The translations under genes were made by a program, and so were the position numbers. The notes beneath the pieces are model-generated. The model was not told the DNA's origin. It saw nothing but the letters and a program-made list of their open reading frames with translations, and did no database searches. Positions 9,026-17,563 of a DNA stretch of 61,416 nucleotides are shown here, one piece after another. The stretch's first letter is position 1, and each line of letters begins with the position of its first letter. Source of the stretch: Rhodococcoides corynebacterioides. GTDB taxonomy: Bacteria > Actinomycetota > Actinomycetes > Mycobacteriales > Mycobacteriaceae. Location: NCBI RefSeq assembly GCF_019834675.1, contig NZ_JABUBU010000019.1:1-61416 (forward strand), written 5' to 3'.

Positions 9026-9816
9026 GCCGGACCTCCTACGGGTGTCGGGTCGGTGAGTGTCACGGCGCGGGTGCGTCGTTGGACTCGGTTGTCGCGCAGA
9101 GTGGTGACGGCGACGGCGGCGCCGAAGAGTGCCGACATGGGGAGCGCGACGAGGAACATCGACATCACGTCCGCGGCAGGGGTGACGAGTGCGCTGAACA
9201 CGACGATGACGACGACGATCATGCGCCAACTGCGTCGAAGCCTGTGTGCAGACAGGAGACCGAGGCAGTTGAGCATCACCACGATCACCGGCAGCACGAA
9301 GGCGATCCCGGTGGCGAGGACGATCTTCATGACGAAGTCGACGTAGTACGACGCGTCGAGGATGGTGCTGTCCTGGTCGGAGGAGAACCCCGCCAGGACG
9401 GTGACCATGCGTGGGAAGAGCAGCAGCCCGAACGTGCACCCCGCGCCGAACAGCGGCACCGCGGCTGCTGAGAACCCCAGGACGTACCTCTTCTCCCGCC
9501 GGGTGAAACCGGGGGTCAGATAGGCGAGGAGTTCCCGCAACCAGATCGGGCTGGAGAGGACGACGCCGGCAACGAGTGCGATCCGCACGTGCAGATCGAA
9601 GGCACCGGTGACGGTGTCGTAGTTCAAGCTGGCCTGACGGGACTGTGCGAGTTCCTCCACGGGGGCGCGGAGAACGCCCAGTACCTGATCGGCGAGAACG
9701 AAGCCGAGGATCAGAGCGACCGTGAAGGCCACCGCCGCGCGGGTCGCGCGACGGCGTGCCTCGGTGACGTGCCCGGCGAGCGGCATGGTGCCGCGCGCGG
9801 CGGTGGCTGTGGTCAC
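9013..9816 (-). CDS. tatC: TatC twin-arginine translocase subunit
   Basis: The 267-residue product has the family hallmarks: an N-terminal GTMPLAGHVTEARRR block corresponding to the conserved MPL-x-x-H-L-x-E-L-R-x-R signal-peptide-binding segment, six hydrophobic helices, TPGFTRREKRYV after the second helix and the late LVTPAADVMSM region. TatC is the receptor for twin-arginine signal peptides. GTG 9816 is chosen because it overlaps the tatA stop (GTGA) and restores the usual residues before MPL. Note H-V-T-E-A where most TatC have H-L-x-E-L, so this is a divergent paralogue, not the housekeeping copy normally found with paf genes. Confidence 0.85.
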   Translation of the reverse strand: MTTATAARGTMPLAGHVTEARRRATRAAVAFTVALILGFVLADQVLGVLRAPVEELAQSRQASLNYDTVTGAFDLHVRIALVAGVVLSSPIWLRELLAYLTPGFTRREKRYVLGFSAAAVPLFGAGCTFGLLLFPRMVTVLAGFSSDQDSTILDASYYVDFVMKIVLATGIAFVLPVIVVMLNCLGLLSAHRLRRSWRMIVVVIVVFSALVTPAADVMSMFLVALPMSALFGAAVAVTTLRDNRVQRRTRAVTLTDPTPVGGPACSV

Positions 9817-10037
9817 GACGCGTGTCGGATCGGAACCGGCGCACCGTCGTCGGCGGTCGGGTCGGCCGATGCCACGCGCTCCGTTGGGGCGGCGGACGTG
9901 TCGCGTGCCTCGTCCTTGAAGATGCGCAGGGACTGGCCGACGCCCTTGGCGAGGGCGGGGAGCTTGGTGGAGCCGAAGACGAGCAACAGGATCGCGAGGA
10001 CGATCAGCGCGTGCCAGCCGGTCAGGTTGTGCAACAT
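9813..10037 (-). CDS. tatA: TatA translocase pore subunit
   Basis: The 74-residue protein has a short transmembrane helix (about 8-20), the FGSTKLPALAKGVGQSLRIFK block that is diagnostic for TatA (F-G-x-x-K-L-P hinge then amphipathic helix) and a short acidic tail. GAAGGAAA lies 6 bases before ATG 10037. Its stop overlaps the tatC start. TatA oligomers form the protein-conducting patch. It lies 35 bases after the exported dioxygenase-like lipoprotein, in the same operon. Confidence 0.9.
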   Translation of the reverse strand: MLHNLTGWHALIVLAILLLVFGSTKLPALAKGVGQSLRIFKDEARDTSAAPTERVASADPTADDGAPVPIRHAS

Positions 10038-10072
10038 GGTGTTTCCTTCGAGTGTCGTGGGGTGGGGTGGGG

Positions 10073-11062
10073 TCAGGCGGTCGGTGCGGCGGCCGGGCCG
10101 CCGGCGGGGGGAGTGCCACCGCCCATCGGAGGCAATCCGCCGCCGGGTCCACCGCCGCCGGGCGCTGCGCCGGCGGTCGGTGCGGTGGTGGTGTCGACGG
10201 CGACGGCGAGGGACCCGACGTAGCCGGAGGTGGGGTCGCCGGTGAAAGTACCCATTTGCAGGTCGTATCCGTCGCCGAACACGTTGTCGTCGTCGAGAGT
10301 CCCGATTTGAGCGAGGTTGGACGCCGATCCCGGGTAGGTGTCGAGCTGGTAGACCGCGTCGAGCATGTCCCGGGGGAAGGCGACTTGCGAGGTGGCGATC
10401 GCGTTGTCGGCCGTGGTGGCGGAGGCGACGTCCGGGTAGACCTCGAAATGGATGTGCGTCCACCGGCCGGAATAGCAACCGGGAACAATGGTGTCGAAGG
10501 TGACGGTGCCGGCGGCGTCGGCGACCTGGACGCCGCGCAGGTACGTCTCGTCCTCTGCGCCTTCGGAATACATCGAGTACAGACCGGCGGCATCGCACTG
10601 CCACAGATACACGGCCACACCCTCGAAAGGTCGATTGCCGTTCGCGAGGTCTGTGACGGTGAACGTCATCGACAGCGGTACCCCGGCGACGGTGGTGCCG
10701 CCGTCGAGGCTCGAGGTGACGTCGGACCGCACGATCCCCGATTCCTCGAGGATGTTGACGCCGTTGCTGCCGTCGGCGGGGTAGGGGCCGTTGGTCTCGT
10801 CGGGAATCTCCGTGCCGGCGGCCGCGGCGGTCGTGGCCGACGATGCGGTGGACGCCGTCGAGGCACCGGACGAGTTCGAGCACGCCGCCAGGGCCAACGC
10901 TCCGGCGCCCGCGCCGAGGATGCTCAGAACGCGGCGGCGGCTGATCAGGGTGGTGACGTCGAATCCGGCGCCCTGGTCCACGACGTCCTCACCCGGGCGG
11001 GGGAGCAGGCGTCCGTCGTAGGCGGGTCCGTGGGGGGTGTTCGTGGGGGTGGGAACGGTCAT
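10073..11062 (-). CDS. Tat-exported intradiol-dioxygenase-like lipoprotein
   Basis: The 329-residue protein has a twin-arginine motif SRRRVLS (residues 41-47), a hydrophobic stretch and a lipobox ending in Cys61 (ALALAAC), so it should be exported folded through Tat and lipidated. The mature part is an intradiol ring-cleavage dioxygenase domain: the ferric ligands can be assigned to Tyr162 (DAAGLYSMY), Tyr197 (VPGCY) and His203/His205 (WTHIHFEV), all present. Such enzymes insert O2 into catechols or protocatechuate; this extracytoplasmic branch has no well-established substrate. The C-terminus is a Gly/Pro/Ala-rich tail from about 295. It is the first gene of an operon with tatA, tatC and tatB, and CAGGAG precedes ATG 11062. 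Confidence 0.85.
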   Translation of the reverse strand: MTVPTPTNTPHGPAYDGRLLPRPGEDVVDQGAGFDVTTLISRRRVLSILGAGAGALALAACSNSSGASTASTASSATTAAAAGTEIPDETNGPYPADGSNGVNILEESGIVRSDVTSSLDGGTTVAGVPLSMTFTVTDLANGNRPFEGVAVYLWQCDAAGLYSMYSEGAEDETYLRGVQVADAAGTVTFDTIVPGCYSGRWTHIHFEVYPDVASATTADNAIATSQVAFPRDMLDAVYQLDTYPGSASNLAQIGTLDDDNVFGDGYDLQMGTFTGDPTSGYVGSLAVAVDTTTAPTAGAAPGGGGPGGGLPPMGGGTPPAGGPAAAPTA

Positions 11063-11299
11063 GTCGGTTGCTCCTGGTCGTCTCGGTCGATCTCGTCGAT
11101 GTGATCGATACTTCCGGGGTGACCATGGAGGACCCTGACCCTCCGCTGTGAGGTTCCCGGGAGCGGTCGACGCCGACCGGTGAGGTGGGAATCGGCGCAC
11201 AGGAGGTCGAGCGACCACCTCGTCCGTCGGAGAATCGTGCGCACCGGGTTGCACCCTTCGAGCCAGATTCTCGGTGTACTGCCCGGGGCCTACCTCGGG

Positions 11300-11580
11300 C
11301 CGATCACTGCGGCGTGGTGGCCGCCGTGGTCGACGGCCGCGCCGGTCTGCGTGCATGGGGGAGGAGGCTGTGGCACTGAAAGGTCGCGCCGCGCTGGTAT
11401 GCCATCACGGTGCTGGGGGTTCCCGCTGCGAGGCTGCTGACCGGTCTGGCGTTCTCGGGCGGTGCGATCGCCGCTCCCAGCAGGGCAGCATTGGTGGCCT
11501 TCGTACCGGTGCTGGCGTTCCAGATGGTCACCACGGGGCTCGCTGAGGAACCGGGGTGGCGTGATTTCGCTCTGCCCCGA
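11300..11580 (+). pseudogene. CPBP-family intramembrane protease remnant
   Basis: One frame reads VVAAVVDGRAGLRAWGRRLWH, then TGA at 11377-11379, then KVAPRWYAITVLGVPAARLL and later TGLAEEPGWRDFALPR. The EE-x-x-W-R-x-F motif is the first catalytic signature of CPBP (Abi/Rce1-like) glutamic proteases. The stop sits where related proteins carry Trp or Arg, so it looks like a nonsense mutation. After FALPR the frame dissolves and the second catalytic helix is missing. The gene is dead by a stop and a 3' deletion. Confidence 0.65.
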
Positions 11581-12016
11581 CGGTGTCGACCTGTTTGGCG
11601 ACGGCCGATGCCAAGATGCCGCCCGTCGGCACGCACTGCTCATCCGCGCTCAGAGCACGTCCGTCCTCGAGGACCTGCGGCGATTGTTGGGGTTGCTCCG
11701 GTCGCCGGGGAACCCGCGGATTCCGGTGCTGATTCTGACCACCTTCGACATCGACGACTACGTCTTCCGTGCGCTCGAAGCCGGCGTCGCGGGACGGGTA
11801 CTCGATCTCCTCACCGCGCGGGAGCGGGAGATTCTGCTCCTCCTGGCCGAAGGGATGTCGAACGAGGAGATCGCTGCCGCGTTGGTCGTCGAGGTGGGCA
11901 CCGTCAAATCCCATCTCGCCCGGCTACTTCCGAAACTCGGCGTGCGGTCGCGATTGCAGGCGGCGGTGTGGGCGTATCGAAATCACGTGGTCACCGTGGA
12001 CGACCCCCGGCCCTGA
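11462..12016 (+). pseudogene. Chimeric remnant of histidine kinase and NarL-type response regulator
   Basis: The frame (184 codons if started at 11462) joins three pieces. Residues about 55-82 (VLEDLRRLLGLLRSPG) match the end of the dimerisation helix of HisKA_3 sensor kinases. Residues about 86-112 (RIPVLILTTFDIDDYVFRAL) are the middle of a receiver domain, without the acidic pocket or phospho-Asp. Residues about 114-175 are a complete LuxR helix-turn-helix (LLTAREREILLLLAEGMSNE). At least two in-frame deletions explain it. The DNA-binding part could still be expressed, but there is no ribosome-binding site. Confidence 0.6.
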
Positions 12017-12617
12017 GACGCGGGGGTCGACCCCATGTCCGCCGCAGGGCCAGTTGCGTGAGCGGCGTGACGGCGAGCGCCACCGCAAGTCCCACCGAGA
12101 AGGCCAGGATCACATTGTCCTGCAACGCTTGTCCACCGAGATAGCCGGCCATGACGATGTAGATGCTCCAGGTGACCACCGCGATCGCGGTGTAGGGGCC
12201 GAAGATGCGCCACGGCAGCCTGCTGATCCCGGCGCTCAGCGTGACGATGTAGCGCCCGACCGGAATGTATCGCGACGTGACGAGTATCAGCCCGGGGCGG
12301 TCGGCGAGTTGGGTGCCGACCCAGTCGAGAGTCCGGCGGCGGCGTGTGCCGGGTGGTAGGCGTCGCAACGCGGGCTCGGCGAGAGCACGACCGACGACGT
12401 ACGGCACGAGATCCCCGCCGAACGCTCCGAGTGCCGTCGCGGTGACGACGAGCACCACGTTCGCATCCCCGTTCGCCGCGGCGACCCCGGCGACGACGAG
12501 GAACGGTTCACTGGGAATCGCGGGCAGGAACGAATCCAGGAACGACACGACGAGCAGAATCACGTAGAGCCACGGGGACAACACGAGTGCCTCCGCGGCG
12601 TCGAGCCAGTCCATCAT
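11991..12617 (-). CDS. DedA-family membrane protein
   Basis: The 208-residue protein shows the DedA (SNARE-associated) pattern: an N-terminal re-entrant region with FLDSFLPAIPSEPFLVVAG, then GAFGGDLVPYVVGR, the basic segment R-x-x-P-x-G-R (SRYIPVGRYIVTLSAG) and C-terminal transmembrane helices. DedA proteins are implicated in lipid flipping (undecaprenyl phosphate or phosphatidylethanolamine) and membrane homeostasis. ATG 12617 overlaps the stop of the upstream hydrolase (ATGA), so it is translationally coupled to it. The C-terminal 20 residues are Arg/Pro-rich. Confidence 0.85.
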   Translation of the reverse strand: MMDWLDAAEALVLSPWLYVILLVVSFLDSFLPAIPSEPFLVVAGVAAANGDANVVLVVTATALGAFGGDLVPYVVGRALAEPALRRLPPGTRRRRTLDWVGTQLADRPGLILVTSRYIPVGRYIVTLSAGISRLPWRIFGPYTAIAVVTWSIYIVMAGYLGGQALQDNVILAFSVGLAVALAVTPLTQLALRRTWGRPPRLRAGGRPR

Positions 12618-13582
12618 CGTCGGGGGCTCGGATCCGGGCCGAGGGCAACGTCGTCGGAGGAGACGAAACGATGGACCTCCTCGACGAAACGGCGCGGGCG
12701 CTCGATGTGCGGCCAGTGGCCGGTGTGGGCGAACCGCACTTCGTCCGCCGACGGGACGCGAGACAGGAACGTCTCGACGTCCCCCGATGGGGACAGGGCG
12801 TCGCCGTCGCCCCGCAGGATCCGCGTGCGGCACTGCACCTGTTCGAGATCGCGGCCGGGATCGCGAGTCACGGCGGAGACCAGGGCCGGGAACGTGGCGG
12901 GTGCGCCCAGATCGTGCATCGTGGCGCGTACGACCTCGGTGTCGAGCAGGTCCGGCCGGGCGACGAAGCCGCCCAACAACGCTCGGCGCAGGCGCTCCGA
13001 CTCGGCGACGAACCGGGCGGCCGACGAGGGCACCGGGAATCCGACCATCGCGGATTCGGCGACCAGGGTGGCGACCGAGCGCGGATTTCGCCGGAACGTG
13101 GCGACCGGGCGCCGGACGAGGTGGACCAGCGAGAGAATCGGTCCGCCGGTGATGATCAGTCCACCCAACCGCGACGGGTGCCGCACGGCCGCGCGCGTCC
13201 CCACCAGGGAGCCCATCGAATGGCCCACCACCACGGGTGCGTCGACGTCGAGTGCGTCGCACAGATCGACGACCGAGTCGCCCAGTCCGTCGAACGTGAC
13301 GTGGCGACGCGAGAACTGCGATGCACCGAACCCCGGAAGGTCGACCGCGATCACACGATAGTGCTCCGACAACGCGGGAAAGAGGTGTGCGAACCACCGC
13401 CACCCGGCCGAGATGCCGTGCAGCAGAACGAGCGTCGGCGCATTCTCGCATGGGAGGTCGACGCAGCTCACCGGAGTGGAGGCCGTCTCCACGACGCGAA
13501 CGTGGTCCTCCCACCGGCTCGCCGGCAACGCACCGGGAAGGCGTTCGCCGTATCCGTCCCACACGTCAGCGCCGCCCCCCAC
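12614..13582 (-). CDS. Alpha/beta-hydrolase
   Basis: The 322-residue enzyme has the classic fold motifs: oxyanion-hole HGISAGW, VDLPGFGAS after strand 4, nucleophile elbow GHSMGS (Ser at about 122), Asp in RILRGDGD and catalytic His in HTGHWPHIERP. The substrate cannot be read from sequence. GTG 13582 is chosen because GGAGG lies 6 bases upstream; the open frame before it is antisense-like Arg/Ala-rich sequence. It heads a two-gene operon with DedA and is divergent from the P450 fusion gene, with a 19-bp palindrome in between. Confidence 0.8.
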   Translation of the reverse strand: MGGGADVWDGYGERLPGALPASRWEDHVRVVETASTPVSCVDLPCENAPTLVLLHGISAGWRWFAHLFPALSEHYRVIAVDLPGFGASQFSRRHVTFDGLGDSVVDLCDALDVDAPVVVGHSMGSLVGTRAAVRHPSRLGGLIITGGPILSLVHLVRRPVATFRRNPRSVATLVAESAMVGFPVPSSAARFVAESERLRRALLGGFVARPDLLDTEVVRATMHDLGAPATFPALVSAVTRDPGRDLEQVQCRTRILRGDGDALSPSGDVETFLSRVPSADEVRFAHTGHWPHIERPRRFVEEVHRFVSSDDVALGPDPSPRR

Positions 13583-13630
13583 TGCACACCTCCGAGAAGA
13601 CCCGAGTACCGGACCGTCATCGTCGCAAGT

Positions 13631-13649
13631 CGTTGACTCGGCGTCAACG
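13631..13649. promoter_or_regulatory. Candidate operator, 19-bp palindrome
   Basis: CGTTGACTCGGCGTCAACG is a perfect inverted repeat (7-bp arms, 5-bp spacer) in the 261-base gap between the hydrolase start (13582) and the P450 fusion start (13844). Its size and symmetry suit a dimeric repressor such as the TetR encoded at 16343-16900, but the pairing is inference. Confidence 0.45.
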
Positions 13650-13843
13650 GGAACTGGATGCCGTCCGGGCAGGACGCTGCGCAGCGCACCTCGACGTGCG
13701 CATGTTGCAACCTGCGCAGACTGAGGCGCGCTGCGCGCCGGGGCCCGAAGGGTGCGACAAATAAGCACCTATTGTCATCTTCGGATACGCGTGGTTTAGT
13801 TCTGTCACCAGGAACGGAACTCATCACCGAGGCGGTAGTCGTC

Positions 13844-16303
13844 ATGCGCGTTCGCGACACGATCATCACGAAGGCTCAGGCCGTGGTCCCGATGGAACGC
13901 CAGATCCAGGGACTGCATCTCTGGCAGCGCGCCAAGCGCCTCGTGGTCGACGACGGGCAACCGCACTTCACCGAGTCGCCGATTCCCGACGTCGCGGGCC
14001 TCGACCTGACCGACATCGACGTCAGCGACCCGTTCCTGTGGCGTCAAGGGGCGTGGGAGTCCTACTTCCGTCGGCTGCGCGACGAGTCACCCGTCCACTA
14101 CCGGGCCGACAGTCCGTTCGGGCCGTTCTGGTCGGTGACCCGCTACGACGACATCGTCCGCGTCGACAAGGACTTCGAGACGTTCTCGGCCGAACCGCAG
14201 ATCATCCTCGGTGCGCCGCCCGAGGGTCTGGACATCGAGATGTTCATTGCCATGGACCCGCCGCGTCACGATCAGCAGCGCGCCGCGGTCCAGGGAGTGG
14301 TTGCACCGCAGAACCTGGAGGAGATGGAAGGGCTCATCCGCTCCCGCGTCGCGGAGGTCCTCGACGAACTCCCGGTGGGTGAGCCCGTCGACTGGGTCGA
14401 CCGCGTCAGCATCGAGCTGACGTCCCGCATGCTCGCCACGCTGCTTGATTTCCCGTATGACGAGCGTCGCAAGCTGGTGGAGTGGACCGACCTGGTGGCG
14501 GCGAGCGCGTCCGCGACGGGCGGGTCCACGGACACCGATGCGTCGTACCGGGCGGCGGCGGAGGCAGCCCGCAGCTTCAGTGCGCTCTGGCACGACAAGG
14601 CCGCGCGGTTGGCCGCGGGGGAGACGCCGGGGTACGACCTCATCACCCTCATGCAACTGTCCGAGGACACGAAGGACCTCATCGACCGACCGATGGAGTT
14701 CCTGGGCAACATCGTGCTGCTCGTGGTCGGAGGCAACGACACCACGCGCAACTCGATGACCGGCGGACTGCTGGCCCTGAACCGATTCCCCGAGCAGTTC
14801 GATCGCCTCCGTGAGAACCCCGCGCTCGTCCCGAAGATGGTGCACGAGATCCTGCGGTGGCAGACGCCGCTGGCGTACATGCGTCGCGTCGCCACCCGCG
14901 ACACCGTTCTGAACGGTCAATTCATTCGCAAGGGCGACAAGGTCGTCATGTGGTACGCCTCGGCCAACCGGGACGAGCGCACGTTCGAGAACCCCGACGA
15001 CTTCGTCATCGACCGGCGCAACGCCCGCCATCACCTCGCGTTCGGCATCGGGACGCACCGGTGCATGGGAAGCCGCCTGGCCGAGATGCAGCTGCGCATC
15101 CTGTGGGAGGAGCTGCTGACGCGTTTCGACGACATCGAGGTGGTGGAGGAGCCGACGCGGGTGCAGTCCAACTTCGTCCGCGGCTACGGCTCGATGTCCG
15201 TGGTGCTCACTCCGAAGGGTGGCGAGCGCCGGCAGTACGGCACGTGGCGCGAACGCAACGCCGCGAAGACCGACCGCAACAGCGCCACGCCCGACGCGAG
15301 CGGATCCACGGCGAGCGCACCCGCACCCGAGGCCCCGCGCACCGGGCGCAGCGCCGAGCGGACTCTGCTCGACCTGCGCGTGACCGGTCGGCGAACGGCG
15401 GCGGAGGGCGTCGTCGAACTCACGCTCGCCGACGCCGGCGGTGGCGCACTTCCGCCGTGGACCCCCGGCGCCCACGTCGAACTGACGCTGAAACCCGGTC
15501 TGGTCCGGCACTACTCGCTGTGCGGAGATCTCACCGATCGGTCATCGTGGACGGTGGCCGTTCTGCGGGAACCGGACGGCCGCGGCGGATCGGCGCACGT
15601 GCACGACGAGCTCGTCGAGGGCTCCACCCTCCGGGCTCGTGGTCCGATCGACAACTTCGCGCTCGTTCCCGCGCAGCGCTACCTCTTCCTCGCCGGCGGT
15701 ATCGGCATCACGCCGATCCGCGCGATGATCGCCGCGGCGCGGTCCGCCGGGGCCGAGTGGAACCTGGTGTACGTCGGCCGGTCTCGGTCGTCGATGGCGT
15801 TTCTCGACGAGTTCGACGGCGACGATCGGGTGACCGTCTGGGCCAAGGACGAGCGCGGCGGACGCCTCGATCTGGACACGGTGCTGGGCGAGCCGCGCCC
15901 GGACACCCTCGTCTACTGCTGCGGACCGGCTGCTCTTCTCGACGCCGTCGAGACGCGGTGCGCCACGTGGCCGGGGGAGGCCCTGCACCTCGAGCGTTTC
16001 GCGGCCCGGACCGTCGCTGCGCCCGACGGCGCCCTGGAGTCGTTCGAGGTGGAGTGTGCGCGGACGGGCGTGACCGTCACCGTCGCCGACGGCACGACGA
16101 TCTTCGACGCCGTCGAGCAGGCCGGCGCCGACGTCATCGGATCCTGCATGGAAGGCATCTGCGGCACCTGCGAGGCCGACGTCCTGAGCGGAACCCCCGA
16201 CCACCGCGATTCCGTGCTGTCCCGTGCCGAGCGCGAGCGGGGAAACACCGTGATGACGTGCGTGTCGCGATCGCTGTCCTCGAAGCTGGTGCTCGACCTC
16301 TAG
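13844..16303 (+). CDS. Self-sufficient cytochrome P450: CYP153-like heme domain fused to FMN/2Fe-2S reductase
   Basis: The 819-residue protein has two parts. Residues about 1-480 form a P450 with I-helix GGNDTT (296-301), ExxR (Glu335-Arg338) and heme loop FGIGTHRCMG (Cys407). Its signatures (MFIAMDPPRHD, DWVDRVSIELT, MVHEILRWQTPLAYMRR, RLAEMQLRILWEE) are those of CYP153 alkane/fatty-acid terminal hydroxylases, not CYP116B. After an Ala/Pro/Ser linker (about 480-505) comes a phthalate-dioxygenase-reductase module: FMN motif RHYSLCG, NADH motif GGIGITP and a C-terminal plant-type ferredoxin with Cys768, Cys773, Cys776 and Cys806. Electrons would flow NADH, FMN, 2Fe-2S, heme in one chain. ATG 13844 fits the CYP153 N-terminus; its ribosome-binding site is weak. 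Confidence 0.9.
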   Translation: MRVRDTIITKAQAVVPMERQIQGLHLWQRAKRLVVDDGQPHFTESPIPDVAGLDLTDIDVSDPFLWRQGAWESYFRRLRDESPVHYRADSPFGPFWSVTRYDDIVRVDKDFETFSAEPQIILGAPPEGLDIEMFIAMDPPRHDQQRAAVQGVVAPQNLEEMEGLIRSRVAEVLDELPVGEPVDWVDRVSIELTSRMLATLLDFPYDERRKLVEWTDLVAASASATGGSTDTDASYRAAAEAARSFSALWHDKAARLAAGETPGYDLITLMQLSEDTKDLIDRPMEFLGNIVLLVVGGNDTTRNSMTGGLLALNRFPEQFDRLRENPALVPKMVHEILRWQTPLAYMRRVATRDTVLNGQFIRKGDKVVMWYASANRDERTFENPDDFVIDRRNARHHLAFGIGTHRCMGSRLAEMQLRILWEELLTRFDDIEVVEEPTRVQSNFVRGYGSMSVVLTPKGGERRQYGTWRERNAAKTDRNSATPDASGSTASAPAPEAPRTGRSAERTLLDLRVTGRRTAAEGVVELTLADAGGGALPPWTPGAHVELTLKPGLVRHYSLCGDLTDRSSWTVAVLREPDGRGGSAHVHDELVEGSTLRARGPIDNFALVPAQRYLFLAGGIGITPIRAMIAAARSAGAEWNLVYVGRSRSSMAFLDEFDGDDRVTVWAKDERGGRLDLDTVLGEPRPDTLVYCCGPAALLDAVETRCATWPGEALHLERFAARTVAAPDGALESFEVECARTGVTVTVADGTTIFDAVEQAGADVIGSCMEGICGTCEADVLSGTPDHRDSVLSRAERERGNTVMTCVSRSLSSKLVLDL

Positions 16304-16342
16304 TTCCCCGGATCGCGGTGCGCAGCAGTGACTCTCGCCGAA

Positions 16343-16900
16343 TCACTCGAAGCTGCGGACCACCCGATCGATGCGGTCGACCGCCTCGTCGACGTCCACG
16401 GTCGGCTGCACGAGATGGCTCAGCGTCAGCCGGACCACGCAGTCGACCAGCGCCTCGGACGCCCGGTCGCCGACGAGTGCGCCCACGGCGGCGCTCGCCT
16501 GACCCAGCACGGCGTCCGGATTGACGGTGACCATCGCGAGCAGGCCCGAATCGTGCCCCGGACGCAGAACGGCGGCCAGGGCGGCATTGGATCGGCCGTG
16601 TTCGAGGACGCCCCGCACCGCCGCCGAGATGCCGTCCTCGAAGCTGTCGGGGTGCGCGGCGAAACCGCTGCTGACCTGCTCCAGGAAACGGCCGACCTCC
16701 CGATCGACCACGGCGCGGCCGAGCTCGGTGCGGGTACCCACCTCCTTGTAGAGGCTCTGGCGGGGCACTCCGGAGCGTTTGGCGACCTCGGTCATGCTGA
16801 GGGCGTCCCAGCCCCGATCGGTGATGATCTCCACCGAGGCGTCGAGAACCCGCTCGAGTCGCAGGGCCCGCAGTTCGGAGTAGAAGTCGGGCGCGGTCAC
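16343..16900 (-). CDS. TetR-family transcriptional regulator
   Basis: The 185-residue protein begins with a TetR DNA-binding domain (about 12-58): RVLDASVEIITDRGWDALSM, then TEVAKRSGVPRQSLYKEVGT with the recognition helix. The remaining helical domain would bind an unknown ligand. The start is GTG 16900. It is convergent with the P450 fusion gene, ending 40 bases from it, so it may regulate that gene from a neighbouring position (see the palindrome at 13631) or the divergent gene at 17033. Family assignment is firm; target is inference. Confidence 0.85.
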   Translation of the reverse strand: MTAPDFYSELRALRLERVLDASVEIITDRGWDALSMTEVAKRSGVPRQSLYKEVGTRTELGRAVVDREVGRFLEQVSSGFAAHPDSFEDGISAAVRGVLEHGRSNAALAAVLRPGHDSGLLAMVTVNPDAVLGQASAAVGALVGDRASEALVDCVVRLTLSHLVQPTVDVDEAVDRIDRVVRSFE

Positions 16901-17032
16901 GCCCGAGAGCCTAGGTCAGAACCCGTGCGCCGCCAGCCGTGGACTCGGGCCCGGTTGTCGTTCCAGCGGATCGGGAAGAGACTGTGACCCGAACAACGGC
17001 ACCCATCCATTCTTTCGGCACCCACGAATGCG

Positions 17033-17563
17033 GTGGTGACTGCCCGACGTTCCGACCGGTGCCACGCGTCCAGAACCTGCGCGACGGTGCCGTTGGCGGC
17101 CGCGTCGGCGTCGTTGCTGTCGATACCGTGGCACGATCCCGGTCCGCGTGACCTGCTCACCCTCGCGGCGGCTCTGGGTCTGGTGCGGCGAACCGCGGAG
17201 GACTCGTCGCCGCTGTCGACTGCGCTTTTCACGGCCAGTGGGGCCGTCGATTGCGCCGCGGCGTCCTGGTACGACCAACTCGGGTTCACCGTCGACGACG
17301 CGCGCCGCGAGGCACACACCGTGGCTGCCGAGGTTCGCGAGGTCGTGGCCGTCTCCGACTGCACCTGCGACAGCGCACTCTCGGAGAGCGCCGTCGTCGC
17401 TGCGGCAGTGGCCGGCACTGTCGCCGACCTCGCCGGGTACGTCGCGTCGCAATCGGGTCCGCCCGTGCCGTGGGAAGTGTTCACGGCACCGCACGTGCTC
17501 GATCGACTGCGCCGGGTCGCATCCGCGCTCGTCCTGGTCGCCGAGAGGCTCGACGAAGCCTGA
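17033..17563 (+). CDS. Conserved hypothetical protein, helical
   Basis: The 176-residue frame has strong third-position G/C bias, clearest from about residue 35 onward, and ends with a clean stop. The product is Ala-rich and helical with DLLTLAAALGLVRRTAEDSS near the centre and Cys-Thr-Cys at about 108-110. No family is recognised. The N-terminus is uncertain: GTG 17033 has no ribosome-binding site and the first 25 residues are Arg/Cys-rich, so translation may start later. An antisense frame of similar length lacks codon bias and is rejected. Confidence 0.5.
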   Translation: MVTARRSDRCHASRTCATVPLAAASASLLSIPWHDPGPRDLLTLAAALGLVRRTAEDSSPLSTALFTASGAVDCAAASWYDQLGFTVDDARREAHTVAAEVREVVAVSDCTCDSALSESAVVAAAVAGTVADLAGYVASQSGPPVPWEVFTAPHVLDRLRRVASALVLVAERLDEA

